DNA of 64,000 nt from NCBI RefSeq assembly GCF_004365875.1, contig NZ_SODF01000001.1:3534001-3598000 (forward strand), read 5' to 3'. Position 1 is the stretch's first letter; every line of letters starts with the position of its first letter. Shown piece after piece: positions 16,848 to 25,462 of the stretch. The stretch is from Kribbella kalugense (GTDB taxonomy: Bacteria; Actinomycetota; Actinomycetes; Propionibacteriales; Kribbellaceae). The position numbers were made by a program, and so were the translations under genes. Under the pieces are notes generated by a model that was not told the DNA's origin, did no database searches, and saw nothing but the letters and a program-made list of their open reading frames with translations.

Positions 16848-17315
16848 TCAGTCCTTCTTCTGCAACTGGAGCCCGAACTCGGTCATGATCGCGCCGATCC
16901 GCGTCATGTCCCGCGGCCCCGGCGGCAGCTCGCTCAGCGCCCGGTAGTAGTTCTCTAGCCCACCCGGCGACACGACAGCGACGATGCGCGTTTCGACCTC
17001 GAACGGGTTGTGGAACATGTGCGGTACGCCGCGTGGCATCAACAGCGACGCACCGGCCTCGACGATGTACTCGTCACCGTCCAGCTCGACCCGCACCTTG
17101 CCCTTGGTGCAGATGAACAGCTCGTCCTCGCGCGTGTGGATGTGGGTCGGCGGACCGCCCAGCCCCGGCGGTACGACGTACTCGAAGAGCGAGTACGCGC
17201 CCTTGGTGTCCTCGCCGGTCAGCCGGACATGGATGCCCAGCCCGATCGCTCCGACGTTGACGCCGTCGTCAGGATGCATCACGCGGTGCTGGCTGGGTGC
17301 TTCGGTCTCGGTCAT
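16848..17315 (-). CDS. Cupin domain protein
   Basis: A 155-residue single cupin. The start at 17315 has a GGAGGA site and overlaps the monooxygenase stop (ATGA); the open frame continues 38 residues further upstream without family features. The first cupin motif is visible as PPTHIHTREDELFICTKGKV (metal ligands His, His, Glu) and the second as PRGVPHMFHNP (His). It thus resembles small metal-binding dioxygenase or isomerase cupins and quercetinase-like proteins. Coupled translation with the flavin monooxygenase suggests it handles the same aromatic or phenolic substrate. Confidence 0.85.
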   Translation of the reverse strand: MTETEAPSQHRVMHPDDGVNVGAIGLGIHVRLTGEDTKGAYSLFEYVVPPGLGGPPTHIHTREDELFICTKGKVRVELDGDEYIVEAGASLLMPRGVPHMFHNPFEVETRIVAVVSPGGLENYYRALSELPPGPRDMTRIGAIMTEFGLQLQKKD

Positions 17316-18808
17316 GGTCGTCCTCCGGATGGGATGAGTGAGTTCGGCTGCTCGGTGCGGACCGCGATTCGCTGGAGCAGCTGCGGTGTGAGCTTGCCGT
17401 ACGCCGCCGGCGAGATCGGATTGAGCCAATGGGACGCTCGGGTCGCCTTGCTGATCTGCAGCCCGAGATCACCGAGTACTTCGTCCACGTTCTTCATCGA
17501 GAACGGGATGATCTTCGTCCCGCGGCAGTGATGCGTGTCAGTGGCAACGTCCATGAACGCGAGCTGGTCCACCACCTGCTGCCTGCGCTGCTCCACCGAC
17601 GGCAGCTCGAGCGCGCCGGCCAGATCGGCGGCGATCCACAGCGCCGCCATCTCGGCGTTGAGCGGCGAGAAGAACGACGAGTTGTAGCCGTTGAAATACA
17701 GGCCCGGTACGTCGATCGGCTGGATCTGCCGATAGAGCATGAAGTTGCCGCGAGCATCGAACAACGACTCCCGCACGTCCTCGGCGAGGAACGGCGCTCC
17801 CTGAACGAACCCGGTCGCGCACACGATCAGGTCGGCCGGCAGCACGGTCCGATCGTCCAGCTCTGCGCTCGGCTGTCCGTCGATCACCAGGAGTCGCCGG
17901 ATAGTCATGTCACGGTGTACGGCGATATTGCCGGCCGCGACGCCTTCAAAGAACCCCTCGGTCGCCAGCCCGATCGCGCCTTTGACGATGTCCTCCATCT
18001 GGCCCGTCGGAACCAGACCTGCCTCCGCCAGCTTGAATTGGCGAACCGACACCGAGCCGATGGAATTCAGCATCGAGCGCCGCATACCGTTGCCCGGACC
18101 ATGGAGGAACTTCTCCAGGCCTCGCAACCGCAGATACTTGAACAGCGCCTCGCCCAACCTGGTCAGCAACAGCATCTTGAAGTTCAGTACGCCGCCGACC
18201 TTGCGCGGGACCTTCCACAGCAACTGCCGCGCGATCACATCGGTGCTGGCGGCAACCGCACTGATCGGGACCGTCACGTCGCAGGCGGACTTCCCGTAGC
18301 CGACCACCAGAACATGCTTGCCGCGAGCATCTTCGGCGTCATGGAACTCCGTTGCTGCCAGCACCTTTCCGCCAGCCGCGGCATAGTCCACCGAGCCGTC
18401 AAACGAAGGCACGGCCGGCTCACAGAAGACGCCGTTGGCAACAACCACCCGATCAAAGCGAGAACCGGCGTTGACCACCCACCCGTCACCCGCCCGAGTC
18501 ACGCTGGTGATGGGTGTAGACAACCGCAGCAGCGGATCCAGCCCAGACGCCGTCGCGTAAGACGCGAGATACTCCTGCACCTGAGCCCCAGTCGGCCACT
18601 CCGGAAACCCCTTGGGCATCGGGAAGTCCGAGAACGAGTACTGCGCCGAGGGGCTCTGCGTCGTCAGCCCGGGGTACCGGCGGGTGCGGCTCCACACTCC
18701 GCCGACATCAGGCGCCTTGTCGAAGATCTCGACTTCGTGGCCGCCCTGCACCAGCACCTTCGCCGTCGTCAGGCCGGCCACGCCGGCCCCGATGATCGCG
18801 ATCCTCAC
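17312..18808 (-). CDS. Flavin-containing monooxygenase (class B, FMO-like)
   Basis: A 498-residue enzyme with two Rossmann motifs. FAD binds at GAGVAG (residues 7-12), and NADPH binds at GYGKSA (170-175) preceded by an FMO-type FH segment (EFHDAEDARGKH). An ATG-type motif (VCATGF) follows. This is the class B layout of FMOs, N-hydroxylases and Baeyer-Villiger enzymes; the strict BVMO fingerprint is not matched. It is the first gene of the minus-strand operon, directly after iclR, with a palindrome in the 90-base gap. Because the opposite operon encodes meta-cleavage of a catechol, this oxygenase may activate the starting substrate, although classical ring hydroxylases for that step are class A. 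Confidence 0.87.
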   Translation of the reverse strand: MRIAIIGAGVAGLTTAKVLVQGGHEVEIFDKAPDVGGVWSRTRRYPGLTTQSPSAQYSFSDFPMPKGFPEWPTGAQVQEYLASYATASGLDPLLRLSTPITSVTRAGDGWVVNAGSRFDRVVVANGVFCEPAVPSFDGSVDYAAAGGKVLAATEFHDAEDARGKHVLVVGYGKSACDVTVPISAVAASTDVIARQLLWKVPRKVGGVLNFKMLLLTRLGEALFKYLRLRGLEKFLHGPGNGMRRSMLNSIGSVSVRQFKLAEAGLVPTGQMEDIVKGAIGLATEGFFEGVAAGNIAVHRDMTIRRLLVIDGQPSAELDDRTVLPADLIVCATGFVQGAPFLAEDVRESLFDARGNFMLYRQIQPIDVPGLYFNGYNSSFFSPLNAEMAALWIAADLAGALELPSVEQRRQQVVDQLAFMDVATDTHHCRGTKIIPFSMKNVDEVLGDLGLQISKATRASHWLNPISPAAYGKLTPQLLQRIAVRTEQPNSLIPSGGRP

Positions 18809-18871
18809 AGTTGGACCTCCCTGTGTCGTGGCTCACAGCGTGCTGCGTCCGCCGGACCTCCGACAACCTTC

Positions 18872-18890
18872 GGTCCCACTGAGCGGGACC
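18872..18890. promoter_or_regulatory. Putative IclR operator before the monooxygenase operon
   Basis: GGTCCCACTGAGCGGGACC is a 19-base palindrome with one mismatch and shares its arms (GTCCC/GGGAC) and CT-AG core with the perfect palindrome at the iclR start. It lies 64 bases before the monooxygenase start. The shared sequence points to the same IclR protein acting on both arms of the island. Confidence 0.65.
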
Positions 18891-18898
18891 CCAGACCG

Positions 18899-19672
18899 TC
18901 AACGGCGCTGCGAGTACGCCCGCGAGGCGGCGGAGGCGGCCAGACAGACCGCCGGAGCCATCCGGTTCACTCGCACACCGGCCACCGGCCCGGTCACCGA
19001 GACCGCCGCGACGACCACGTTGAGTGGCCCGAAGATCGGAGCGGCGACGCAACCGACGCCCACGTTGCCCTCTTCCCGCTCGGCAGCAAAGCCTTGATCC
19101 GGTACTGCGGCCAGCAGTCGTCGCAGCGCATCCGGCGAGGTCGTCGTCCGCGGCGTTCGAGGCTCCAGACCAGCAGCCAGTACCGCGTCCACGGTCTCGG
19201 CCGGCGAGAAGGCGAGGATCGCGCGGCCGAGCGCCGAACAGTGCGCGGGGATGCGGCCGCCGACCTGCGACAGCATCGGCATCCGCCGGTGCCCGGTGAT
19301 CTTGTCGACGACCAGCACGTTCGCGCCGTCGAGTACGCCGAGTTGCACGGTCGTCCGCGTGGCGGCGTACAAGTCCTGCAGGAACGGGAGGACCGCCTCG
19401 CGCAGCTCGTGCCGGACCGGGGCGAGTCCGGAAACCTCGAACAGCTTGTTCCCGATCCGGTACCGCTCCCCTGGTTTGTCCAGCCAGCCGAGCCGGATCA
19501 TCGTCGTCGCGGTCCGGTGCACCGTGGACCGCGGCAGCGCACTGCGGCGTACCAGCTCGGCCAACGTCAGCTCGCGATGAGTGGCATCGAAGGCGTCCAG
19601 GATCGCCGCGGCGCGATCCAGCCCGCCGGCACCCGAGTCCCGCTCAGCGGGACTGATCGTTGGTGGCGTCAT
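18899..19672 (-). CDS. IclR-family transcriptional regulator of the catabolic island
   Basis: A 257-residue protein with an N-terminal winged helix (about 17-80: GGLDRAAAILDAF, TLAELVRRSALPRSTVHRT) and a GAF-like effector domain (about 95-250, with IPAHCSALGRAILAF). The start at 19672 is preceded by AGGGG at about six bases. It is divergent from the meta-cleavage operon and upstream of the monooxygenase operon, so it sits between the two sets of genes it probably controls. The 19-base perfect palindrome falls inside its own codons 7-13, which would allow it to block its own transcription. The effector is probably the aromatic substrate or an intermediate. Confidence 0.92.
   Translation of the reverse strand: MTPPTISPAERDSGAGGLDRAAAILDAFDATHRELTLAELVRRSALPRSTVHRTATTMIRLGWLDKPGERYRIGNKLFEVSGLAPVRHELREAVLPFLQDLYAATRTTVQLGVLDGANVLVVDKITGHRRMPMLSQVGGRIPAHCSALGRAILAFSPAETVDAVLAAGLEPRTPRTTTSPDALRRLLAAVPDQGFAAEREEGNVGVGCVAAPIFGPLNVVVAAVSVTGPVAGVRVNRMAPAVCLAASAASRAYSQRR
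19636..19654. promoter_or_regulatory. Perfect 19-bp palindrome inside the iclR start (putative operator)
   Basis: AGTCCCGCTCAGCGGGACT has perfect nine-base arms around one central base. It overlaps the first codons of iclR and lies about 72 bases from the start of the divergent SDR operon. A near copy precedes the monooxygenase operon. Confidence 0.75.
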
Positions 19673-19725
19673 GACTTCCCCTCACGCTGGGCGACATACG
19701 TTACAACCGCAGCCGGGAGGTCGTC

Positions 19726-20439
19726 ATCAACGCACACACCGCACTCGTCGGTGGTGGGGCCGCCGGGATCGGACGCGCCGCCGCCGAAGCGCTCGTGGCC
19801 GACGGTCACCGGGTGACGATCGTCGGACGGACCGCCGAAACCCTCGAACTGGCAGCGAAAGAGCTGTCGGCCGAGGCGATCGTCGCCGACCTCGCGGACC
19901 CAGCGGCCGGTCTGGGCGTCACGCAGTACGACGTACTGGTCCTCAACGCCGGCGGTCCACCGCCCGGCCGGATCCTGGACGTCCAAGACTCTCAATGGCA
20001 CGCAGCGTTGGAGCTGCTCCTACTGGGCCCGCTGAGGCTGGCCCGGGAAGCGCTCCCCGCGATGGCCGAGCGCGGCTTCGGCCGGATCATCCTGGTCACC
20101 TCGACAGCGGTCCGCCAGCCCCAGGACGAGCTCGCGATCTCGACGGTACTGCGGGCCGCGACGACCAGCGCCGCCAAGCTGATGTCCCGCGAGTACGCCG
20201 ATCGTGGCGTGACCGTCAACTGCGTCGCGCCGGGTGCCACCGACACCGCCCGCCGTCAGCAGATCCTTGAGGCCCGCGGTGACAAAAGCGGTGCGGCCGA
20301 CAACGCGGCCACTCCGGCCGGGCGTCCGGCCCGACCGAGCGAGGTCGGCGAGGTCATCGGCTTCCTGGCCTCGGACCGGGCATCCTTCGTGAACGGCACA
20401 GTCGTGACCGTAGACGGCGGACGGACGGAAACCCCATGA
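19726..20439 (+). CDS. SDR-family oxidoreductase, first gene of the meta-cleavage operon (non-canonical start)
   Basis: A 237-residue short-chain dehydrogenase if begun at the ATC at 19726. The glycine motif GGGAAGIG lies in frame at 19750-19773, upstream of the first canonical start (GTG 19795), which would remove the whole cofactor motif. There is no ATG, GTG or TTG between the in-frame stop at 19672 and 19795. A GGGAGG site at 19715-19720 is spaced five bases from the ATC, giving NAHTALVGGG as the N-terminus. Other SDR features are LNAGG and VNCVAPGATDT. The catalytic YxxxK is changed: the Lys in TTSAAK remains, but the Tyr position is Thr. It may oxidise a dihydrodiol or side-chain alcohol. 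Stop and next start overlap (ATGA). Confidence 0.75.
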   Translation: MNAHTALVGGGAAGIGRAAAEALVADGHRVTIVGRTAETLELAAKELSAEAIVADLADPAAGLGVTQYDVLVLNAGGPPPGRILDVQDSQWHAALELLLLGPLRLAREALPAMAERGFGRIILVTSTAVRQPQDELAISTVLRAATTSAAKLMSREYADRGVTVNCVAPGATDTARRQQILEARGDKSGAADNAATPAGRPARPSEVGEVIGFLASDRASFVNGTVVTVDGGRTETP

Positions 20440-20918
20440 CCGACTTTCAGCTCAACAGCTTCCTGGCCGGCATCACCGACCGAGTGCTCCCCAGCGAGGC
20501 TCGGCCCCTGGTCGTCCAGGCGGACGAACTCGTGCCGTTGCCGGCGGCCGCAGTACACAACCCCTCGGAGCTGGCGATCGCGGGTCGGCTGCCGACATTC
20601 GGGTTCGAGATCTTCCACCAGGTGATCCCGGCCGGGCTCAGCTCCGACATGCAACGTCATCACCACGAGACGGTCCACTACGTCATCAGCGGGCGCGGTC
20701 ACAGCGAGGTCGAGGACGAGACCGTCGAGTGGACGACGGGCGCGTGCATCTACACGCCGCCGTGGACCTGGCACCGGCACTACAACGACGACCCGGCCGA
20801 GCCGGTCGTCTTCCTGACCATCGAAGGCTCGCGACTGGTCGCCGCGCTCGGGCTGACCCGCCGGCAGAGCGCCGGCCTGACAACGGTCGCCGAGGCCCGC
20901 GAAGCCTTCCCTGATTGA
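20436..20918 (+). CDS. Cupin domain protein (meta-cleavage operon)
   Basis: A 160-residue protein with one cupin: motif 1 RHHHETVHYVISGRGH and motif 2 PPWTWHRHYND supply three to four His and a Glu as metal ligands. It resembles the gentisate-dioxygenase-like cupins but has only one barrel. The start overlaps the SDR stop by four bases. It may be an accessory dioxygenase or an isomerase for the pathway intermediates; it is unlike the cupin of the opposite operon apart from the fold. Confidence 0.83.
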   Translation: MTDFQLNSFLAGITDRVLPSEARPLVVQADELVPLPAAAVHNPSELAIAGRLPTFGFEIFHQVIPAGLSSDMQRHHHETVHYVISGRGHSEVEDETVEWTTGACIYTPPWTWHRHYNDDPAEPVVFLTIEGSRLVAALGLTRRQSAGLTTVAEAREAFPD

Positions 20919-20937
20919 CAAACGCGAGGAGCAGACG

Positions 20938-21810
20938 GTGGCACACACCAGCATCTGGGCAGAGATCAGCAGTACTCCGCACGAACTTCGGTACGTCGAT
21001 GTTGCCGGAGTCGCCACGCGGGTACTCCGAGCCGGAAGCGGGCCGGATCTGGTGCTGCTGCACGGCACAGGCGGGCACCTGGAGGCGTACGCGCGCAACA
21101 TCGCGCCGCTGGCAGCCCACTTCACTGTCACGGCGTACGACATGGTCGGCCACGGCTGGAGCGACCTGCCGGACAAGCCGTACACGATCGACGTACTCGC
21201 GGACCATCTCGTCAAGCTCCTCGACGTACTCGGGATCGAGAGCGCGCACCTGTCGGGCGAGTCGCTCGGCGGCTGGGTCGCCGCCTGGACCGCCGCCCAC
21301 TATCCGGACCGCGTCGACGGCCTCGTCCTCAACACCCCGGGCAACATCGCCAACAAACCCGAGGTGATGGAGCGGCTCAAGGCCAGCACCCTCGCCGCCG
21401 TGACCGACCCGACCGACGAAACGGTACGACGCCGTGTCGAGTGGCTCTTCCACGACAAGACTCAGGTGACGGACGAACTGGTCCGACTCCGCCAAGCCGT
21501 CTACACCCGCCCCGGCTACCTGCGAGCCATCGAGAACACGTTGGTCCTGCAGGATCCCGCCGTACGCCGTGACTACGCGTGGGACCCGTCGTGGGTAGGA
21601 CTCATTTCGGCCCCGACCCTGCTGCTCTGGACGAGCCACGATCCCACCGGCGGACTCGACGAGGCCGAGTTGCTGCAGACCTGGATCCCGCGGTCGCGGC
21701 TGCAGGTCATCGACGACGCCGGCCATTGGCCGCAGTGGGAGAAGCCCGACGAGTTCCTGACCGCACACGTCGAGTTCCTTCGTTCGTTGACGAGTGGGGC
21801 TGTCGGATGA
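20938..21810 (+). CDS. Alpha/beta hydrolase, meta-cleavage product (C-C bond) hydrolase
   Basis: A 290-residue serine hydrolase with GTG start and GAGGAG site. Motifs are LHGTGGHLEAY (oxyanion loop), the nucleophile elbow GESLGG, Asp in LWTSHDPTGG and the catalytic His in DDAGHWPQWEKP. The length and the DAGHWPQWE signature match MhpC/BphD/XylF-type hydrolases that split the ring-cleavage product into 2-hydroxypentadienoate and an acid. Its place immediately before an extradiol dioxygenase, hydratase and aldolase supports that role. The stop overlaps the dioxygenase start (ATGA). Confidence 0.9.
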   Translation: MAHTSIWAEISSTPHELRYVDVAGVATRVLRAGSGPDLVLLHGTGGHLEAYARNIAPLAAHFTVTAYDMVGHGWSDLPDKPYTIDVLADHLVKLLDVLGIESAHLSGESLGGWVAAWTAAHYPDRVDGLVLNTPGNIANKPEVMERLKASTLAAVTDPTDETVRRRVEWLFHDKTQVTDELVRLRQAVYTRPGYLRAIENTLVLQDPAVRRDYAWDPSWVGLISAPTLLLWTSHDPTGGLDEAELLQTWIPRSRLQVIDDAGHWPQWEKPDEFLTAHVEFLRSLTSGAVG

Positions 21811-22742
21811 GCGAGGTGCTTGGCTTCGTGGGGATCTCGCACTCGCCGTTCGCGACCCTGCTCGCGCCACCAAACGCCGGCGAACCAGGCGCGCAGTTCC
21901 TGTCCGACGCGGATCGCGTCGCCAAGGCCGTTGCCGAACTGGCGCCGGACGCCGTCGTGGTGATCGGACCGGATCATTTCCACGCCAACTTCTACGACGT
22001 GATGCCGCCGTTCGTGGTCGGCGTCGAGAACGCGGTCGGGTTCGGCGACTTCGGCAGCAGCACCGGACCATTGCCTGTGCAAACCAATCTGGCCTGGGAC
22101 ATCTTCGACGGTCTCGGTGGGTCAGGCTTCGACCCGGCGCTGTCCTACTCGCTCACGGTCGACCACGGCATCGTGCAGGGCTACGAGATGGCGACCGGCG
22201 GGCAGAACATCCCGATGGTGCCGATCGTGCTCAACACCGCCGCTCCTCCCCTGCCCTCGTTGGGCCGCTGCCGCGACCTCGGCCGCCGGCTAGGCGAGGT
22301 ACTGCGCGCATCGCCGTACGACGGACAGGTCCTGGTCGTCGCCAGTGGTGGGCTGTCGCATTGGCTGCCGTCGAACGATCCGCGCGACCCGTCGTTGCCT
22401 GAGCCCAAGCGTTCGTCGCTGATCCACGGCCGGCTGGACGCGGCCGCGTTCTCCGCCGAACGCGAACCCCGGGTCCGTGCGATGGGCGGCAACCCCGCGG
22501 CCCGGGTGAACCGGGAATGGGACAGCTGGTTCCTCGAGACCTTGCGGACGCCGGACCTCGAGCCGGTCGTTGCCATCGGCCACGAAGGGCTGGAGGAGAA
22601 CGCGGGCAGCGGTGGGCACGAGATCCGCTGCTGGCTGGTCGGTCATGCCGCCGTCGGTCTGCCGCTGGCCTGGACCAGCTACGAGGCCGTCCCGGAGTGG
22701 ATCACCGGCATGGGTATCGGCACCACCTTCGAGATTGGTTAG
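21807..22742 (+). CDS. mhpB: Class III extradiol ring-cleavage dioxygenase (MhpB-like)
   Basis: A 311-residue Fe(II) dioxygenase of the LigB superfamily. The N-terminus (GFVGISHSPF) and PDHFHANFYDVMPPF carry metal-binding His, TVDHGIVQG and ASGGLSHWLP carry the acid-base His residues seen in 2,3-dihydroxyphenylpropionate 1,2-dioxygenase. It should open a catechol ring next to the side chain, producing the substrate for the preceding hydrolase. The exact catechol (phenylpropionate or another 3-substituted one) is unknown. The longer frame upstream is a shadow; the start is set by the ATGA overlap. Confidence 0.88.
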   Translation: MSEVLGFVGISHSPFATLLAPPNAGEPGAQFLSDADRVAKAVAELAPDAVVVIGPDHFHANFYDVMPPFVVGVENAVGFGDFGSSTGPLPVQTNLAWDIFDGLGGSGFDPALSYSLTVDHGIVQGYEMATGGQNIPMVPIVLNTAAPPLPSLGRCRDLGRRLGEVLRASPYDGQVLVVASGGLSHWLPSNDPRDPSLPEPKRSSLIHGRLDAAAFSAEREPRVRAMGGNPAARVNREWDSWFLETLRTPDLEPVVAIGHEGLEENAGSGGHEIRCWLVGHAAVGLPLAWTSYEAVPEWITGMGIGTTFEIG

Positions 22743-22752
22743 GACGAAGCTG

Positions 22753-23511
22753 ATGAATTACTTGGACGTTGCCGACGCGCTCGCGCAGGCGGAGCGCGAT
22801 CGCCACCCGATCCCGCCGATTCGCGAGACGTGGCCGGAGCTGACTGTTGCCGACAGCTACCAAATTCAGTTGCTCAATGTCCGCGGCCGACCGGTCAGCG
22901 GACACAAGGTCGGACTCTCCTCGAAGGCCATGCAGCGAATGCTCGGCGTCGACGAGCCCGACTACGGTCATCTGCTCGCCGAGATGGAGCTGTTCTCCGA
23001 CCGTCCCGTTCCCGCGGCCCGGTACTGCGCTCCGCGGATCGAGGCCGAGGTCGCGTTCGTACTCGGCCGGTCATTGCCAGCTTCTTGCACCGAGGAGAAC
23101 GTGCTCGCCGCCACCGAGTACGTCGTACCGGCGCTCGAGGTGATCGACAGCCGGATCGCCGGCTGGGACATCACGATCATCGACACCGTAGCCGACAACG
23201 CGTCGTCGGCCGGCTACGTACTCGGCGCGGATCGGGCGAAACCGGACGAGCTCGACCTCCTAGGGATCGAGGTCCGGCTGTCTTGCAACGGCGAAGAAGT
23301 GGCCGAGGGGCGGTCCGATGCGGTGCTGGGGAACCCGGCGACGGCCGTTGCCTGGCTGGCCAACAAGGTGGCCGCCTTCGGGGTCACGCTCGAGGCCGGA
23401 CACGTGATCCTGCCGGGTGCGGTGCATCGCGCGGTCGACGTACAGGGTGGGGATTCCTTCGAAGCAGTCTTCGACGGACTCGGCCGCGTGTCGATGGATT
23501 TCTCGTGTTGA
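22753..23511 (+). CDS. mhpD: 2-hydroxypenta-2,4-dienoate hydratase (2-oxopent-4-enoate hydratase)
   Basis: A 252-residue member of the fumarylacetoacetate-hydrolase-like hydratase/decarboxylase family. Typical stretches are [12 protein letters not shown] near residue 50, the metal site [14 protein letters not shown] with its Glu pair, [20 protein letters not shown] and [16 protein letters not shown]. It hydrates 2-hydroxypentadienoate to 4-hydroxy-2-oxovalerate. The start lies ten bases after the dioxygenase stop, and the next gene overlaps its end. Confidence 0.9.
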   Translation: MNYLDVADALAQAERDRHPIPPIRETWPELTVADSYQIQLLNVRGRPVSGHKVGLSSKAMQRMLGVDEPDYGHLLAEMELFSDRPVPAARYCAPRIEAEVAFVLGRSLPASCTEENVLAATEYVVPALEVIDSRIAGWDITIIDTVADNASSAGYVLGADRAKPDELDLLGIEVRLSCNGEEVAEGRSDAVLGNPATAVAWLANKVAAFGVTLEAGHVILPGAVHRAVDVQGGDSFEAVFDGLGRVSMDFSC

Positions 23512-24356
23512 CCGCCGCGATCGTTGGGCCGGGCAACATTGGCACCGACCTGATGTACAAGCTGCTCCGCAGCGACGTGATCGAGCCGCGCTGGATGATC
23601 GGCGTCGATCCGGCTAGCCCAGGACTCGCCCGCGCCCGGGACAACGGCCTCGAGGCCAGTCACGAAGGCGTCGAATGGCTGCTCAGCCAGGACGAACTGC
23701 CCGATGTCGTCTTCGAGGCGACCAGCGCGTACGTCCACCGACGGTACGCACCTCGCTATGCCGAGGCCGGCATCAGGGCGGTCGATCTCACGCCGGCCGC
23801 GGTCGGACCCGCGTGCATCCCGGCAGTCAACGGCGACACTCATTCCACCGCTCCGAACGTCAACATGGTCACTTGCGGTGGACAGGCAACAATCCCGATG
23901 GTTGCCGCGGTCTCCCGAGTCGCGCCGGTCCCGTACGCCGAGATCGTTGCCTCGGTCGCCTCATTGAGCGCAGGCCCCGGCACCCGGCAGAACATCGACG
24001 AATTCACCCGCACCACAGCCCGGGCGGTGGAGACGATCGGCGGCGCCGAACGTGGGAAGGCGATCATCATCCTCAACCCCGCTGACCCGCCACTCATCAT
24101 GCGGGACACGGTCTTCTGCGCGGTCGCTCCGGACGCGGACCGCGATGCGATCACCGCCTCCGTCTACGAGATGGAGACCGCCGTACAGAAGTATGTGCCC
24201 GGTTACCGCCTGCTGCAGGAGCCGCAGTACGACGACACGAAGGTCAGCATTCTCCTGGAGGTCGAGGGAGCCGGCGACTTCCTCCCGGCGTACTCGGGCA
24301 ACCTCGACATCATGACGGCCGCCGCGACTCGGGCCGGCGAAGGGATGGTGCTCTGA
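23505..24356 (+). CDS. mhpF: Acetaldehyde dehydrogenase (acylating)
   Basis: A 283-residue CoA-acylating aldehyde dehydrogenase. The N-terminal NAD site is [15 protein letters not shown], and the catalytic Cys is in [12 protein letters not shown]. Family landmarks [16 protein letters not shown] and DTVFCAV are present. It forms a channelling complex with the next gene's aldolase and turns acetaldehyde into acetyl-CoA. Start choice is uncertain: GTG at 23505 is used here, and TTG at 23508 is the next codon. Both overlap the hydratase stop. The end overlaps the aldolase start (TGATG). Confidence 0.92.
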   Translation: MLTAAIVGPGNIGTDLMYKLLRSDVIEPRWMIGVDPASPGLARARDNGLEASHEGVEWLLSQDELPDVVFEATSAYVHRRYAPRYAEAGIRAVDLTPAAVGPACIPAVNGDTHSTAPNVNMVTCGGQATIPMVAAVSRVAPVPYAEIVASVASLSAGPGTRQNIDEFTRTTARAVETIGGAERGKAIIILNPADPPLIMRDTVFCAVAPDADRDAITASVYEMETAVQKYVPGYRLLQEPQYDDTKVSILLEVEGAGDFLPAYSGNLDIMTAAATRAGEGMVL

Positions 24357-25396
24357 TGCTCAACCGCACCTGGCGGCAGACCGATCCGGCGGGCGATCTC
24401 GACATCCGCCTCACCGACACGTGTTTACGCGACGGATCGCATCACAAGCGGCACCAGTTCAGGGCGGACGACGTACGGGCGATCGTTGCCGCGCTCGACG
24501 ACGCCGGCGTACCGGTGTTGGAAGTGAGTCATGGCGACGGATTGGGCGGATCGTCGTTCAACTACGGCTTCAGCCTGACTCCGGAGCAGGACCTGATCAA
24601 GATCGCCGCGGACACGGCACGGCAGGCGAAGATCGCGTTCCTGCTGTTGCCTGGCGTCGGCACCAAGGACGACATCCGGCGGGCGCGCGACAACGGCGGC
24701 TCGATCTGCCGGATCGCGACCCACTGCACCGAGGCCGACGTCGCCGAGCAACACTTCGGCCTGGCGCGCGAGCTGGGACTCGAAACCGTCGGCTTCCTGA
24801 TGATGAGCCACACCCAGACTCCCGACGTACTCGCTAGGCAGGCCCGGATCATGGTCGACGCCGGCTGCCAATGCGTGTACGTCGTCGACTCGGCCGGCGC
24901 GCTGATCCTGGACGGCGTCTCGGATCGGGTCGCCGCGATCGTGGCGGAGATTGGCGACGACGCGACCGTCGGCTTCCACGGTCACGAGAACCTCGACCTC
25001 GGCTGCGCCAACACGGTACTCGCGGTGCGCGCCGGGGCGACCCAGATCGATGGTTCCGTACGCCGGTTCGGTGCCGGGGCGGGTAACACGCCGCTGGACG
25101 CGTTCGTCGGCGTCAGCGACAAGCTCGGCTGGAAGACCGGCGTCGACTTCCTCAAGATCATCGACGCCTCCGAGGACGTCGTCCGGCCCGTCATGGGCGA
25201 GGAATGTCGCCTGGACCGGATGACGATGATGATGGGCTACGCCGGCGTCTACTCCAGCTTCCTCAAGCACGCCCAAACAGCCGCCGAACGCTACGGCGTC
25301 TCCGGCCCCCAACTCCTGGCCGAAGCCGGCCGCCGCCACCTGATCGGCGGCCAGGAAGACCAACTGATCGACATAGCCCTCAAGCTGAAAACCTGA
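24356..25396 (+). CDS. mhpE: 4-hydroxy-2-oxovalerate aldolase
   Basis: A 346-residue DRE-TIM-family aldolase. It has the N-terminal [15 protein letters not shown] (catalytic Arg/Asp), [15 protein letters not shown], the metal His pair in [14 protein letters not shown] and the C-terminal dimer/channel region. It splits 4-hydroxy-2-oxovalerate into pyruvate and acetaldehyde, handing the latter to the dehydrogenase. It is the last gene of the seven-gene operon, followed by a hairpin with a short T-rich tail. Confidence 0.93.
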   Translation: MLNRTWRQTDPAGDLDIRLTDTCLRDGSHHKRHQFRADDVRAIVAALDDAGVPVLEVSHGDGLGGSSFNYGFSLTPEQDLIKIAADTARQAKIAFLLLPGVGTKDDIRRARDNGGSICRIATHCTEADVAEQHFGLARELGLETVGFLMMSHTQTPDVLARQARIMVDAGCQCVYVVDSAGALILDGVSDRVAAIVAEIGDDATVGFHGHENLDLGCANTVLAVRAGATQIDGSVRRFGAGAGNTPLDAFVGVSDKLGWKTGVDFLKIIDASEDVVRPVMGEECRLDRMTMMMGYAGVYSSFLKHAQTAAERYGVSGPQLLAEAGRRHLIGGQEDQLIDIALKLKT

Positions 25397-25407
25397 TGAG
25401 AAAGCAG

Positions 25408-25429
25408 CTGGGAGTTCTCCCAGTTTGTT
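25408..25429 (+). terminator. Candidate terminator after the meta-cleavage operon
   Basis: CTGGGAG (25408-25414) and CTCCCAG (25417-25423) form a perfect palindrome, followed by TTTGTT. It lies 12 bases after the aldolase stop. The T-tract is short, so activity is uncertain. It could also serve as an operator for the next gene. Confidence 0.5.
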
Positions 25430-25462
25430 GCGTAGCGCTGGCTGGCCCGTACTCTGTGGTTC

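Noticed and set aside
17429..19816. 795-codon plus-strand frame
   Set aside because: It runs antisense through the FMO and IclR genes; its translation is Arg/Gly/His-rich and matches no fold, a usual product of high-GC third positions.
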